From Hymenoscyphus infarciens (lineage: Eukaryota > Ascomycota > Leotiomycetes > Helotiales > Helotiaceae), in NCBI GenBank assembly GCA_001414345.1, contig LLCB01000031.1, positions 186,001 to 250,000 of the forward strand: a DNA stretch of 64,000 bases. Direction: 5' to 3'. The notes under the pieces were generated by a model. The model did not search any database, was not told the origin of the DNA, and worked only from the letters and a program-made list of their open reading frames with translations. Below, one piece after another: positions 11,086 to 21,778 of this stretch. The position numbers were made by a program, and so were the translations under genes. Numbering within the stretch: position 1 is the stretch's first letter; every line of letters starts with the position of its first letter.

Positions 11086-14000
11086 ATGGAGGGCGCATTT
11101 ACACACCTGGGAAACCACCTCATCTCTGACTCGGCCGCCGCGATCAATGCAGGAGCAGACGACCTTTCCAATCTCGATCCGGATGAGAGCCTTCTCTACG
11201 GTCAGTATGGTGGACGAGGAGGACTTGGACCCAGTAGAAGAAGAAATGACGACGACGATAACGAGACCGAGGCCTTCGACGACGACGATGCGGAGAGCTT
11301 GGCTAGCATGCCGGTCGAGGGCATGAAGACATTGGGACTGAGAGGAGTGGAGGATGAGAAGGAGCTCCCCGCTCATGCTTGCGCGTAAGTGCACACATAT
11401 CAGGAATCGATTTCTTGGATTTGGGTTAACTGTGGCGAAGGTACTGTGGCATCCACTCCCCAAGTTGTGTGGTCAAATGTTTGGGATGTACAAAGTGGTT
11501 CTGTAGTGCGAGAGGAAATGCGACATCATCCCATATCGTCAACCATCTTGTCCGAGCCAGACACAAGGAGGTTCAACTTCATCCACTTTCGACCCTGGGG
11601 GATACCGTTCTCGAGTGCTACAATTGCGGAACCAAGAATGTATTTTTATTGGGCTTTATCCCGGCAAAATCAGATACGGTTGTGGTTCTTTTATGCCGTC
11701 AACCTTGCGCTTCAACCCCGTCCTCGAAGGATATGAGCTGGGATATCTCACGATGGCAGCCACTTATCGAGGACCGTTCATTTTTGCCTTGGTTGGTCTC
11801 GGTGCCCACAGACGCTGAGCAACTTCGCGCCCGACATCTCCCCCCACCAATGATTGCCAAATTGGAGGAAATGTGGAAAGATAATGCTAATGCTACCATT
11901 GCCGACCTCGAGAAAGCCGCCGGAATCGATGACGACCCAGCTCCTGTTCTTTTGAAGTACGACGATGCCTACCAGTACCAAAATGTTTTCGGGCCCTTGG
12001 TCAAAATCGAGGCTGATTACGATCGCAAGCTCAAGGAGGCTCAATCGGAAGATGGTCTAGTCATTCGCTGGGATTTTGGTCTTAACAACAAGCACTTGGC
12101 GAGCTTTGTACTTCCAAAAATCGAGTTGGGCGATGTTAAGCTGGCAGTTGGTGACGAAATGCGGCTAAAGTACAAGGGGGAACTACGACCTGTTTGGGAA
12201 GGTGTTGGGTATGTTATCAAAATCCCCAATAATCAGTCCGACGAGGTCACCATCGAACTGCGAAAGGTTGGAAATGACAAGTCTGTTCCTACCGATTGCA
12301 CCCATAATTTTTCTGCCGATTACGTCTGGAAAGCCACCTCCTACGATCGTATGCAATTCGCCATGAAGACTTTTGCCGTTGATGAGCTGAGTGTATCGGG
12401 TTACATTTTCCACAAGCTTCTCGGTCACGAGGTCGCTGCTGCGCCAATGAAAATTCAGATGCCCAAGAAATTCAGTGTTCCAGGACTTCCAGAGTTGAAC
12501 AGCAGTCAAATCAACGCAGTCAAGAGTGTCTTGCAAAAGCCTCTCAGTCTCATCCAAGGCCCTCCTGGAACCGGAAAGACCGTCACATCTGCAACCATTA
12601 TTTACCACCTCGCCAAAGTCAATGGTGGTCAAGTACTGGTTTGTGCTCCCTCCAACGTCGCAGTTGACCAACTTTGCGAGCGCATTCATCGAACTGGTTT
12701 GAAGGTTGTCCGTCTTACAGCCAAGTCCCGGGAGGATGTTGAGTCTACCGTTGGATTTTTGTCTCTCCATGAGCAAGTCCGTATGAATGACAGCAACCTC
12801 GAATTGACGAAGCTTGCACAGCTCAAGAGCGAGCTTGGCGAATTGTCCAGTCAGGATGAGAAGAAATTCAAAACCTTGACACGAGCTGCTGAAAAGGAAA
12901 TCCTCAACAATGCTGATGTCATCTGCTGTACCTGCGTTGGTGCTGGTGATCCAAGATTGTCAAAGATGAAGTTCCGAACTGTGCTTATTGACGAGTCGAC
13001 CCAATCTGCTGAGCCCGAATGTATGATCCCATTGGTTCTAGGATGCAAGCAAGTTGTGTTGGTAGGTGATCATCAACAACTTGGCCCAGTGATCATGAAC
13101 AAGAAGGCTGCCAAAGCTGGTCTCAATCAATCCCTATTTGAGCGTCTCGTCACTCTTGGTCTCGCGCCAATTCGATTGAACGTTCAGTACCGTATGCATC
13201 CTTGCCTGTCCGAGTTTCCATCCAACATGTTCTACGAAGGTTCACTCCAGAACGGTGTTACCATGCAACAGAGACTCAGACGGGATGTCGATTTCCCTTG
13301 GCCCGTTGGAGACACACCTATGATGTTCTGGTCCAACCTTGGCAATGAAGAAATCTCTGCTTCCGGAACTTCTTATCTCAATCGAACTGAAGCTTCCAAC
13401 GTGGAAAAAATTGTTACCCGATTCTTCAAGGCCGGTGTGCAGCCCCAAGATATTGGTGTAATCACGCCATACGAAGGGCAACGAAGTTTCGTCGTCAGCT
13501 CCATGCAAAACACTGGTACCTTTAAGAAGGAAAACTACAAGGAGATCGAAGTTGCTTCCGTCGATGCTTTCCAGGGACGTGAGAAAGATTTTATTGTCTT
13601 GTCTTGCGTTCGTTCGAACGACCACCAGGGAATCGGTTTCTTAAGTGATCCAAGACGTTTGAACGTGGCTTTGACTCGTGCCAAATACGGTCTTGTTATT
13701 CTTGGAAACCCCAAGGTTCTGTCGAAGCACCCTCTCTGGCATTACCTGCTTCAACACTTCAAGGAGCGTAATTGTCTAGTCGAAGGTCCTCTCTCCAACC
13801 TCCAAACATCCCTCCTTCAATTCAGTAGACCCAAGACCACATATCGTGGACCCCAACGATACCAGATGGCTCACCCTTCGTTCAACGGTCGATCCGGTGC
13901 CAATGGCAAGGGCCAGGAGTACGATGCGGGTTCTATGATAGGCTATGTCAATGATGATGTCTCCTCTGTTCATTCTTCTGCCCTTGGTGGTGTTGGAGTT

Positions 14001-14426
14001 GGCACAGCATATCCCCAGATGTTCAACAACTTCACTCCCGATACTTGGCCTGGTCTTGATCCCCTTCGTACTCGCCAAAATGGCAACAAAGCCAGAGGTC
14101 GTGGTCCTCAAAGTATTGCTGGTGATTCGGTCGCAGCCAGCGAGCTTACTGATACTACCAGCAGTGTCATGGGTGGCAAGGGAATTGGACAAGGTGGCGT
14201 AAGCCTCGGTTCAGGTTTAGATGTAGCCCAAAAGCAAACCAGTTTGAGTCAATCGGATCGTCTAAAGCGATATGTTGAATCCGGTGGACGCATCGCAGAC
14301 TACAAGACTGGAGATGCTGGCAGCGTTTTCGGTACCAGTTCCTTGCTCAGTGGACGACGTCTGGATGACGACGAGAAGAGTGTTTCGACTGCATTTGCTA
14401 GCCAGATTGGCGGGGGTTACGACTGA
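11086..14426 (+). CDS. UPF1: Nonsense-mediated decay RNA helicase UPF1/NAM7
   Basis: UPF1 is the ATP-dependent superfamily 1 RNA helicase at the centre of nonsense-mediated mRNA decay. Exon 1 (11086-11384), a 56-bp intron (11385-11440, donor GTAAGT) and exon 2 (11441-14426) encode 1094 residues, a normal length for filamentous fungi. Splicing restores the first zinc ligands of the Cys/His-rich UPF2-binding domain ([12 protein letters not shown], from about residue 97). Helicase motifs follow: GPPGTGKT near 473, [10 protein letters not shown] near 617, VQYRMHP near 681, DAFQGREKD near 808 and LNVALTRAK near 840. The N-terminus is acidic. The C-terminal 230 residues are Gly/Ser/Gln-rich with scattered SQ pairs, as in other Upf1 tails that are phosphorylated. 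No damage is seen. The start ATG has the context CACCATGG. Confidence 0.97.
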
Positions 14427-14975
14427 TCAATGACACGCGGGAGGTCCTAAGGCATTAACTGGACAACATCTATCTGATCAACGTCTAAAACGGATTTTAT
14501 CCCGAGAAAAACAAGACATCCAGCTGTGCTTATGTCCATCGTCTGACATCTGACATCCATCTTCTCGGAACGAAAAGCCTCGACGTTAGCGAATTGATGG
14601 CCCGGAATGTTTGATTAGTCTGAAGGCTATATCATCGCCCCTACCAACTGGCGGCTACGATATTGAAGCATTGACCCATCTTACATATACTGCCCAGGGA
14701 GATGGAGGTGGGGGAAGCAAGGACATGCACAGACTGTTTTTTGTGGGGGATTGGTTGGTTGATATTGGTGAGAAAAAGGTGATTTGAGATTTTTAAGGAG
14801 TGCTTAGAAAATTGGTACAGGGGGAGTGGATACAGCATAGTTCCATCCAGTTGATCGTGTTGTTGCTTGCTTGACTACCTTGGCACGAGATACATTGTAA
14901 TTACTATTGCATTCCAAGGTGGTGCACTGACGTCTAGATAATGAAACCTCTGTCACCGTGAACTTTGTTTCTGCT
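14427..14975. other. intergenic, 3' flanks of convergent genes
   Basis: UPF1 ends at 14426 and the minus-strand RelA/SpoT-like gene ends at 14976, so both 3' ends meet here. I see no gene, repeat or structured RNA in the interval. Confidence 0.5.
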
Positions 14976-16495
14976 CTACTTCAAGAAGTACTTCTTAGGC
15001 TTGCTTCTAGCTATGAATGGGAGTGACCTGCTCCCCCTCCTTTCCGTGCTCACCATCCTCTCCCTCCTCTCCCGCCAAAAGTCCACAAAAGCTGTTTCTT
15101 CTGATGTTCCTTCACCAAAGCTATCAAGAGATGAAATTGAGCTCCTGATAACCTCCCATAAGTCTTCGCTTTTAACCCCCAATCGAGATGATAGGAGCAC
15201 CAAGCTGTCGTTATCTCCTGCCAAACTACCTGCAGACCTGGGTAGTAGGATATCAAAGGATTCCAGCGAGTTCAGCCTCTGCATTTCCCACTCAAAAAGA
15301 GGACCACCCCTGAGTAGCTCCCAAGACCCATTATTTGTTCCCGCTGAGCCGGGAAAGTCCAAGCTTGGAATGAAGAATGTTCCAGTTGCCTCCGGGTGGG
15401 AAGCTTCTTCGTGGTGTAATTTGCTCTAGAGCTTGTTTTGTAAGCCATACATTAGCACTGCCAATCTTGATGTTACCCAAACGAGATTTTTGTTCTGAAT
15501 CATCATTCGATGCATGTCAACGGACCCTTCGTCAAGTTTACCAGTAGAGGCAGGTAGTTTTGGCAACACTACCATTGCTCTCATTGGTAGGTCGCGTGCG
15601 AGTCTCAATTTGATCGAGCGGGCTGTATCTTCACCTGTCATCTGGTTGGAGTCAGATATTCTGGATGTGAAGTGACCGGGGTCGTTCAACACCCATCTGC
15701 AGAAATCGACAACACGCCCACGTCTTAAATGATCCTTCTCGTCAATGTACACTGGATGGAGAAAAGCTAAAAAGTCGGCTGCTGTAAGACTTTGTTTCGA
15801 TTCCTTGTTGTCCAAAAGCATCCATTTGATTGGTTCTTTATTATTTGGCCATAACAGGTTGTGACTAAGGTCCGTGGCGACTTTGAAATAGTGTGCCATT
15901 TTCAAAGTGTGTACAAGCCTTAAGGCACAGAAGCGAGGTCGTAAATATGAAGGCTCGTCGGGAAAAGAAGGGTTGTTGAGCGTTTTGACCTGGACAAGGC
16001 TAAGCTCTTCCACCATCCGTAGAGGCAGCAAGCAATCGAATGTGGTAGGTTTGCCACGCCGCACTAGCCTTTTGGCAAGAAGATTCTTTATTTGAAAATT
16101 TCTATCGGAATCCGTTGCTTTTAAGGCTGCCAGAAGCCTCGTTAAACTTTCCCATTGGGGCTCTTTCGGCGGATGTATGCCTTGATCTTCGTAGAATTTG
16201 GCGAGAATGGCTTCCAGTTCCCATGAATTCCGAACAAAACTGTTGCCTTTTTCCGCGCGTACCATGTCTTGTCTTTTTGTCGTTTGTTCCAATTGCTCAA
16301 GTGCGACTTGGACAGTCATGATAATGCCATTGAACAAATCTATAAGCCGTAATTGGTCCTCAGATGGTGGTTCTGCTCCCAGCCCTTTGTACACAATATC
16401 GTGTTCAACTCCCTGCCAAGCATGCATGGCTGCTGTTGCCAATTGAATCTCAACTAGGAAGTCTTCTCCAGGTCGAAATTTGGTGCCCCTATCTG
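14976..16495 (-). CDS. RelA/SpoT-like protein, 5'-truncated
   Basis: The frame reads VEIQLATAAMHAW followed by VEHDIVYK, the conserved core of RelA/SpoT (ppGpp synthetase-type) domains, with a long C-terminal extension as in fungal members. Homology-like sequence begins abruptly near 16495, and a stop lies in frame at 16509-16511. The first ATG (16427) falls inside the conserved motif, so the N-terminal two thirds of the catalytic domain are missing. The frame meets TAG at 15426-15428 but then stays open for 150 further codons. A 51-bp intron 15426-15476 (donor GTAACA, branch-like CTTAC, acceptor CTAG, phase 0) would remove that stop, and I prefer this model (exons 16495-15477 and 15425-14976). 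A nonsense mutation is the alternative. Whether any product is made is doubtful. Function in fungi is not established. Confidence 0.65.
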
Positions 16496-16771
16496 AGAGG
16501 CTATCTCTTCAAAGAAGCTTTCAATATCCGTCGGTTGACATATATTGCCCTCGTCTTCATCCCGCTATCTTTTACTTCGAGTATTTTTAGCAGGAGCGAT
16601 GATTTTGGGCCTGGAAAGGATAGGTTCTGGATTTATTTCGCAACGGCCATTCCACTTTTATTGGTAGCACTTGGCTCTTCGGTCTTATGGTCGCACGCTC
16701 GGAATAAATTTTTGATTTGGTGGAAAAACATGGAATCGAAGAAAGCTACCTCTGAGAAGTCAAAGGTGTGA
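16496..16771 (+). pseudogene. 3' fragment of a CorA-like membrane protein gene
   Basis: The frame starting at GYLFKEAFNIRRLTYIAL contains two hydrophobic segments, LTYIALVFIPLSFTSSIFS and FWIYFATAIPLLLVALGS, joined by a short loop with DDFGPGKD, then a basic tail and a stop at 16769. This two-helix C-terminus is characteristic of the large fungal CorA-like (Mg2+ transporter-related) family. No upstream cytoplasmic domain is present. The frame reaches the opposite-strand RelA/SpoT-like fragment at about 16496, where the resemblance ends. It is therefore a truncated remnant, not an intact transporter. The canonical GMN motif is not seen, but many fungal CorA-like proteins lack it. Confidence 0.6.
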
Positions 16772-17010
16772 GAAATATCATGGCTGGGCTTCATTTGTGT
16801 ACCTTACACGGTTTCAAGTCAAAAGCGAAGGAGGCTTTTCACCACTTGTTCAGTACAAATTTGAATTTCTTCCCCTTCCTTTGGCGTTTATGAGGCAATG
16901 ATACTCAAAGCATTGTGAAACCAAGTGAAACAACCGCATTCTAAAGTTTAAATCAAGCCCCATTCTAGTTCTAAGTTATCTTGTCCCCGTCTTATATCAT
17001 TAGATCACCT

Positions 17011-18064
17011 TCAAACTACCTCAGCAGCAGTCTCATAAGAAGTGTCCAGATATTCCTTTGGATGACTTCTCATGTAATCCTCCCAATTCTGTGCCTTGAC
17101 CTCCGGGTACTTGGCATTATCTAGATCTGGACCCACTAGCGTTTTCCCACTCATGATATAGTACTGGTAAAGTCCATAAACTGTTAGTATTTATACCAAA
17201 CTTCATGTCATGCAAACCTACAGTGGTATGTATACACCAGGGTTCTGAGGTGTCTCAGCAGCAAGTTCTTGCACATGTTGATACAAAAAGTCCAAAGACC
17301 CGCGAGTTTCAAGCTCAGGCTTGATGCCGTAAACCTTTTCATAAGAAGCTGCAATTTGAGTGATGCTTGAGCCACCACCGAGAACTATTCGTTGTTAAAA
17401 TTTGAGTGTTTGCACTAGGAAGTGGAAACAAACCTCTTTGTACACCAACCGCACTTTCATCCAATGCAATTGCTGCTGTAAAGGCAGCCGAATCATCATA
17501 AGTCGTCCCCTCGAGAATTTCCTCCCCACTTCCCCAATATTGAAATCTGACAGCAGTGGAGTCAAAGATCCCAGCGATCGGATGGAAAATAGCTTCAATA
17601 AAAGGGCCAGTGAGAATATGAACACCCTTAACATGCTTTTGAGCTTCCAGATAACTTCTCACATGAATCATGGAATCCTTTGGGGGGATTTCGCCCAGCA
17701 CCCTTTTGGTGAAATCGAAAGTCCAGTCGCTGGCGATGTATCTTGGAACTCCCTCCGATTCACACGCGTCGATGAGATTTTTTTGGCCATCGAGCATGAG
17801 AGATTCTTCGTCGCCGAGGTAGTAATCACTTCTGTAACAGCAGATGACAACATTACAGGACTTGACGAAGGACTGAATTTCGGGAAGGTCGAACGCACCT
17901 CCTTGGAGGAGTTGGATGCGAGGTGAATTGGTTATAGAGGCTGGAAGTTTGCTGAGGTCTCGGCTGTAGCCACGAAGTTGAACGGAAGGATTACGTAAAA
18001 GGTGGATTGTGAGAAGACGAGCGAACTTGGAGGTAATTCCTGCAATACCAATTGTAGTTGTCAT
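17011..18064 (-). CDS. NmrA-like / isoflavone-reductase-type NAD(P)-binding protein
   Basis: Start ATG at 18064 (MTTTIGIAGITSKFARLL). The alternative upstream frame to 18238 adds a non-conserved leader. Three exons: 18064-17434, 17384-17236 and 17163-17011. Intron 1 is 49 bp (17385-17433, donor GTTTGT). Intron 2 is best placed at 17164-17235 (donor GTATAC, branch ACTAAC, acceptor CCAG), giving 310 residues. The second junction has a competing choice that would keep a few more residues before YQYYIMSGK. An N-terminal Rossmann dinucleotide-binding loop (GIAGITSKFA) and a single-domain layout fit the NmrA/atypical short-chain dehydrogenase group. The usual C-terminal block GPDLDNAKYPEVKAQNWEDY is present. 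It could be a regulator or a reductase, and the substrate is unknown. It looks intact. Confidence 0.8.
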
Positions 18065-19303
18065 GATGAAGACTTCGAAGTCGAGTGGCAAAAATATGCG
18101 GAGGTGAAGATGTGAAGATGCTTTTGGTGATGGAGCTGCTGTGTATGAATTGGATATTTGGAGCCGATCCTCGGTTAGCTTTATAAAAGCTATCGCGAGG
18201 AACACAACGCATAAATCTTGCTTCATGACAAACCTCAACTTTCAAATCCGCCAAGGTCTGAATGTGTATACAGAGAACTCCATTCTAAGATATCTGCACC
18301 GGGCGCTTGCACCCGTCGATCTATAGTATTGTCCCGCCATGAAACATGATTCACGGTCAAGACGATTTTGACACTGCTGTGATTGTGTACATAGCTTAGT
18401 AAAAAGCACAAGGATTGACGTTAGCAAAAAGTATGAAATAGGTCCGGCCCGGTGGATGTAAATTAGAAATCTCGGATTCCGGGGTTCAGGTTCAAAACCT
18501 CAGGCATACCGAGAATCAAAACAATTGTGATTTCCCCTTGCTTGGGACTTTTTTAACACCAGCTTCATGTAAAGTTCTTATCCCGAGTTCTTGGTGAACT
18601 GTTTACCTCATTTTGACTCTTTTACTCGCTCTTGAAGGTTGGGCTCACCGCCCAACCCCCCTTATTTAAGCGACTCACGTGATCTGTTAAACTTCCTTTG
18701 TGATATCAGGCCATGGATTAGGCTGAGATTCGCAGGGTCCGTTCCATATACGCGCTATTAGTCAAAATAATACCGGTCGGTAGTCATTTTGGGTGAATTT
18801 TTGCGTTATCGTGCCTCTGGCGTAACGGTTACCTTGTGTATTACGCAGACTAATAGCTGGTAATATAACACCTTGTCTGCGAAAAGAGTCTAACTGCGAT
18901 ATATTTCATGGGAAGGTTTAAAAAACATCTTCATTCCTTTCTTGTCATCCAATTTACATGAGAAGGCCCAGAAGGCTTTTTTATTACAGATTTGCTTCTA
19001 TTCCACACTCACAGATTCAAGGAACTCAATGAAATACACTTTACACGGCTATCAACTATAACAGAACATTCTTCACATCTTTTTCGTGTTAGCCATCTGT
19101 GAAACTCCTCTCCAGGTCGTTCAACTCATGTCCCATTCCCTCTTAGCAATGAAAGAAACAATCCATGTTGCGATTCTGCAGAAGGGTTTTAGTTCAATTT
19201 GGAGGTCAAAAGAAAGGGGGAGAGTAAAGCATACCGCATGACTGTAATCAGAGCTCCAACATCCAGTATTGCAATATGGCATGCCGGTACTTTGTACCGT
19301 AGT
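18065..19303. other. intergenic, about 1.2 kb, no gene seen
   Basis: This holds the upstream region of the NmrA-like gene and the 3' flank of the decayed hydrolase. Apart from a small perfect hairpin at 18637-18657 I see no gene, tRNA or transposon ends. Base composition is ordinary. Confidence 0.45.
18637..18657. repeat. perfect 8-bp hairpin, 5-nt loop
   Basis: GGTTGGGC, loop TCACC, GCCCAACC. It is a GC-rich inverted repeat followed by a C run in otherwise ordinary intergenic DNA. No function can be assigned. Bacterial-type termination does not apply in a fungal nucleus. Confidence 0.5.
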
Positions 19304-20476
19304 CTATGATTGGTCCCCAACAGAAAACTGAACATAATCTTTCAGTTTACCACCAGCCTCTGGGGTCATAACAATGGGGTTAGGTAGAGCGCTGTTGAAT
19401 CTGTGGGGGTTATTGTCCCCGGCCTCTATCTCAACGCCATTTTTGCCATTACGCGTAAACCCATTGTCGCGATGACAGTCCCAGCACCGTCTTTGAGTGT
19501 ATTTTTCTCAAGATGGTATGTGAAATGTCGTTCTGTGCCTGGTCCATCAACACCAGACCACTTTTTGTCTCCTTGCACGTGCTCGCAGCATGGTTGTCAA
19601 ACACGGAGCCGGGCCCCAGTTTCAACAGGTGCCCAACTGACTGTGTTGCACTGGGTGTCATGCTCATCCAGGAACACAACATATCCTGTGACATAGCTTT
19701 ACAGGTCATCGAGGTCAATGGATATGACCGATTTGACATCTAAAGTTTCACGAGAATGGGGAAACATACAGCTGAAAACCTGAATTTTGGTCAGATCTGG
19801 CTCTGACCAAAACCCTTGTAAGTATATCGACGACATTTAATTTGAAGATTTTAGACGGATCATCAAGCATCGCGTGAGCATTTTTCACGGTCTCGCCGCA
19901 ATCCTGTTCGCCCGATCAGCAGTTGAATGAACTATAGAAACGCTCATACGCACATCGCATTTGACCCAGTGGTATATACAGTTATTCGCAATCCGGGCGA
20001 TTTTAATTAGGTAGTGTTCAAAAGGTGGCATCTGAAGTATGCTTACTTTTCCAAAGCCAAGTTCGTTTCTAGAAACACTCAATGTTGCAAATTGTGGTCT
20101 TCCAATCTTCGGATAATTTGCACTAAGATCAGGGGTCCCGAGTTCAAGTTGTTTTTCAATCACATCTTGCATTTTCTCTCCGCTACAAGCCCCAAAAACA
20201 AAGGTTCGAGAAGCAGGATTACCATAAAGTCGTGGATTCTGATTCATTTAATTGGGATAAGACATCTTAAAACGACCGCACCACCAGTTTAACCAGTCGG
20301 CAAGGACATCGGCGCTGGCCGATACCTGCTGCCAAAGAATCCCCAATAGCTAGCCAATCTGTTATATCGCGATTCAAATCCAGCTTAACGTATTTAGGTA
20401 AATTTGCTACAGAAAGCTTTCAGGAAATGAGCGGGTCAATGTCGTAGGTCTCGATAGGAGAGGCGATGATGCCACC
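19304..20476 (-). pseudogene. decayed SGNH/GDSL-type hydrolase (secreted esterase/lipase family)
   Basis: Reading leftwards, DITDWLAIGDSLAAGIG (near 20370) is the GDS catalytic-serine block. SYPN, a stop, then MNQNPRLYG and TFVFGACSGEKMQDV follow, and then RPQFATLSVSRNELGFGKV, which corresponds to the GxND block but reads RNE. YVTGYVVFLDEHDTQC lies further on, and the frame ends at TAG 19304-19306. Blocks are spread over at least three frames, so indels are present. In-frame stops near 20419, 20248, 19707 and 19601 all sit where CAA or CGA would be expected, that is C-to-T changes. The acceptor TTTCTAG near 20477 suggests a lost upstream exon. The part after about 19590 (VIATMG, then NNPHRFNSALPNPIV) is not a block I can place in this family. 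The gene is almost certainly dead. Confidence 0.6.
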
Positions 20477-21778
20477 TAGAAACAAAGAAAAAATGAGCTA
20501 GGCTGCTATCATTTTGGAATTAAAGCCCAGAGAACTGCCACATGCAAAGAATGTTATAACGAAATAAATGAGGATGGTTTAATAGGTAAAGAAGTTCTTA
20601 ACGTAGACAAGATTATACCGAGATTTCACAGGTATGTATACCACAAGGAGTACATTTTAGAAGGAAGCAATTAAACTCTATAAACAAGGAAGAGTTCCCA
20701 GCGTGTTGGTTAGAAGCATCGATATTTTAATAATACCAACGCACAGTAGGAAAGAGTGCTTTAATTTGCAACTGCCAAGAAATGTAGTTAATGTTGTCAG
20801 ATCCTTCCTCTCGTAAGTCAAGAGGGAAAACTGTGTTGGATCCCATGCACTACGCCAGGAATCAAGAAAACCATGGGTGACCGTTCGTTTTGCTTATATA
20901 AAGGGACAATAAAGCCCTATTACTTTAGCTTTTGAACATTAAGTCGTGGTGGTGAGGAAAATAAGTAATAAAGCGCTGATTTTTAGTGGGGTTTTGGCGA
21001 CTGGCTCACGTGTTCTGAATACCCCTGGTGGGGGCAGTGAATGGAGGCCATATTCTCACGGACTTTGATATTTGGAAGAACGCCCCTGTCCAAAGTGAAA
21101 TAGCGGGGATAATTCTTGATAGCCGAGCACTGTAGCGCTGGGAGAAGTTTTGTAGAGGTGCTTCGTTGGAGAGAGGTGGGGAATCTAAGTTCCAAAAGCT
21201 GTCGCTTGTCTGTACTTGGCCTTAGGTATGTATACATTAAGAGTAGACTGATATTGTAAACTTCGTGTCCAAGTTATTGTGTGTATCCTCTTTGCGTAAG
21301 CCAAGATTCATAGATCAAATCAGACGCTAGTCTTAGTTTAGAAAACAGCTATCCAATGGCATTCCTATACAAAGCCACTCTTTCTGTTATATTTGATCAT
21401 GTTACGACGGACGTACGCTGTGGTATTGGCTTTTCCTCATGGGAGGTCGCAACCACTTCTAAACCCTCGCTGAAGGAAGGTAAGCTTGTAAGCGCCTGGC
21501 GCTGTACAACCACCTCGCCTGGCCCCTTTTCCAAATTCCTCGGTAACACCCCTGTTGTTTTGAAAACACCAACAATTGGCCGCACCTCGTATTTAGGCAG
21601 GAACTCAGCCTTCTTTGCGTTCTCCGCCCTTTCCAAGAAGCAATAAACAACTACCTTACCAACACAACCTGGTTATTGTCTCTTCCACTCCCCGTCCGAT
21701 ATCCGTGTGCTCATCAAACTGCAAGCTAAGATTCTTCGTTCGAATCTACAAAGCCCGAATCAACTACGTTTCATATAA
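20477..21778. other. intergenic, about 1.3 kb, no certain gene
   Basis: A minus-strand frame at 21397-21660 reads smoothly (FLPKYEVRPIVGVFKTTGVL) and could be an exon remnant, but I do not recognise it and see no partner exons. The rest shows nothing beyond short random frames. Confidence 0.35.

Noticed and set aside
12183..12776. Long minus-strand frames inside UPF1
   Set aside because: They are antisense shadows of a highly conserved helicase gene and have no homology-like motifs.
14965..15429. 154-codon plus-strand frame with a hydrophobic start
   Set aside because: It is antisense to the second exon of the RelA/SpoT-like gene, which fits a known family extension better.
18430..18520. 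tRNA-like stretch containing GGTTCAAAACCTC
   Set aside because: A B-box-like GGTTCAAAACC is present, but no acceptor stem, anticodon arm or A box can be folded around it on either strand.
20980..21237. 84-codon minus-strand frame
   Set aside because: No domain, no promoter context, and the neighbouring sequence shows no exons.
21397..21660. Minus-strand open frame reading FLPKYEVRPIVGVFKTTGVL
   Set aside because: It looks coding-like but has no recognisable domain, no good start and no partner exons. Kept only as a possible remnant within the intergenic entry.
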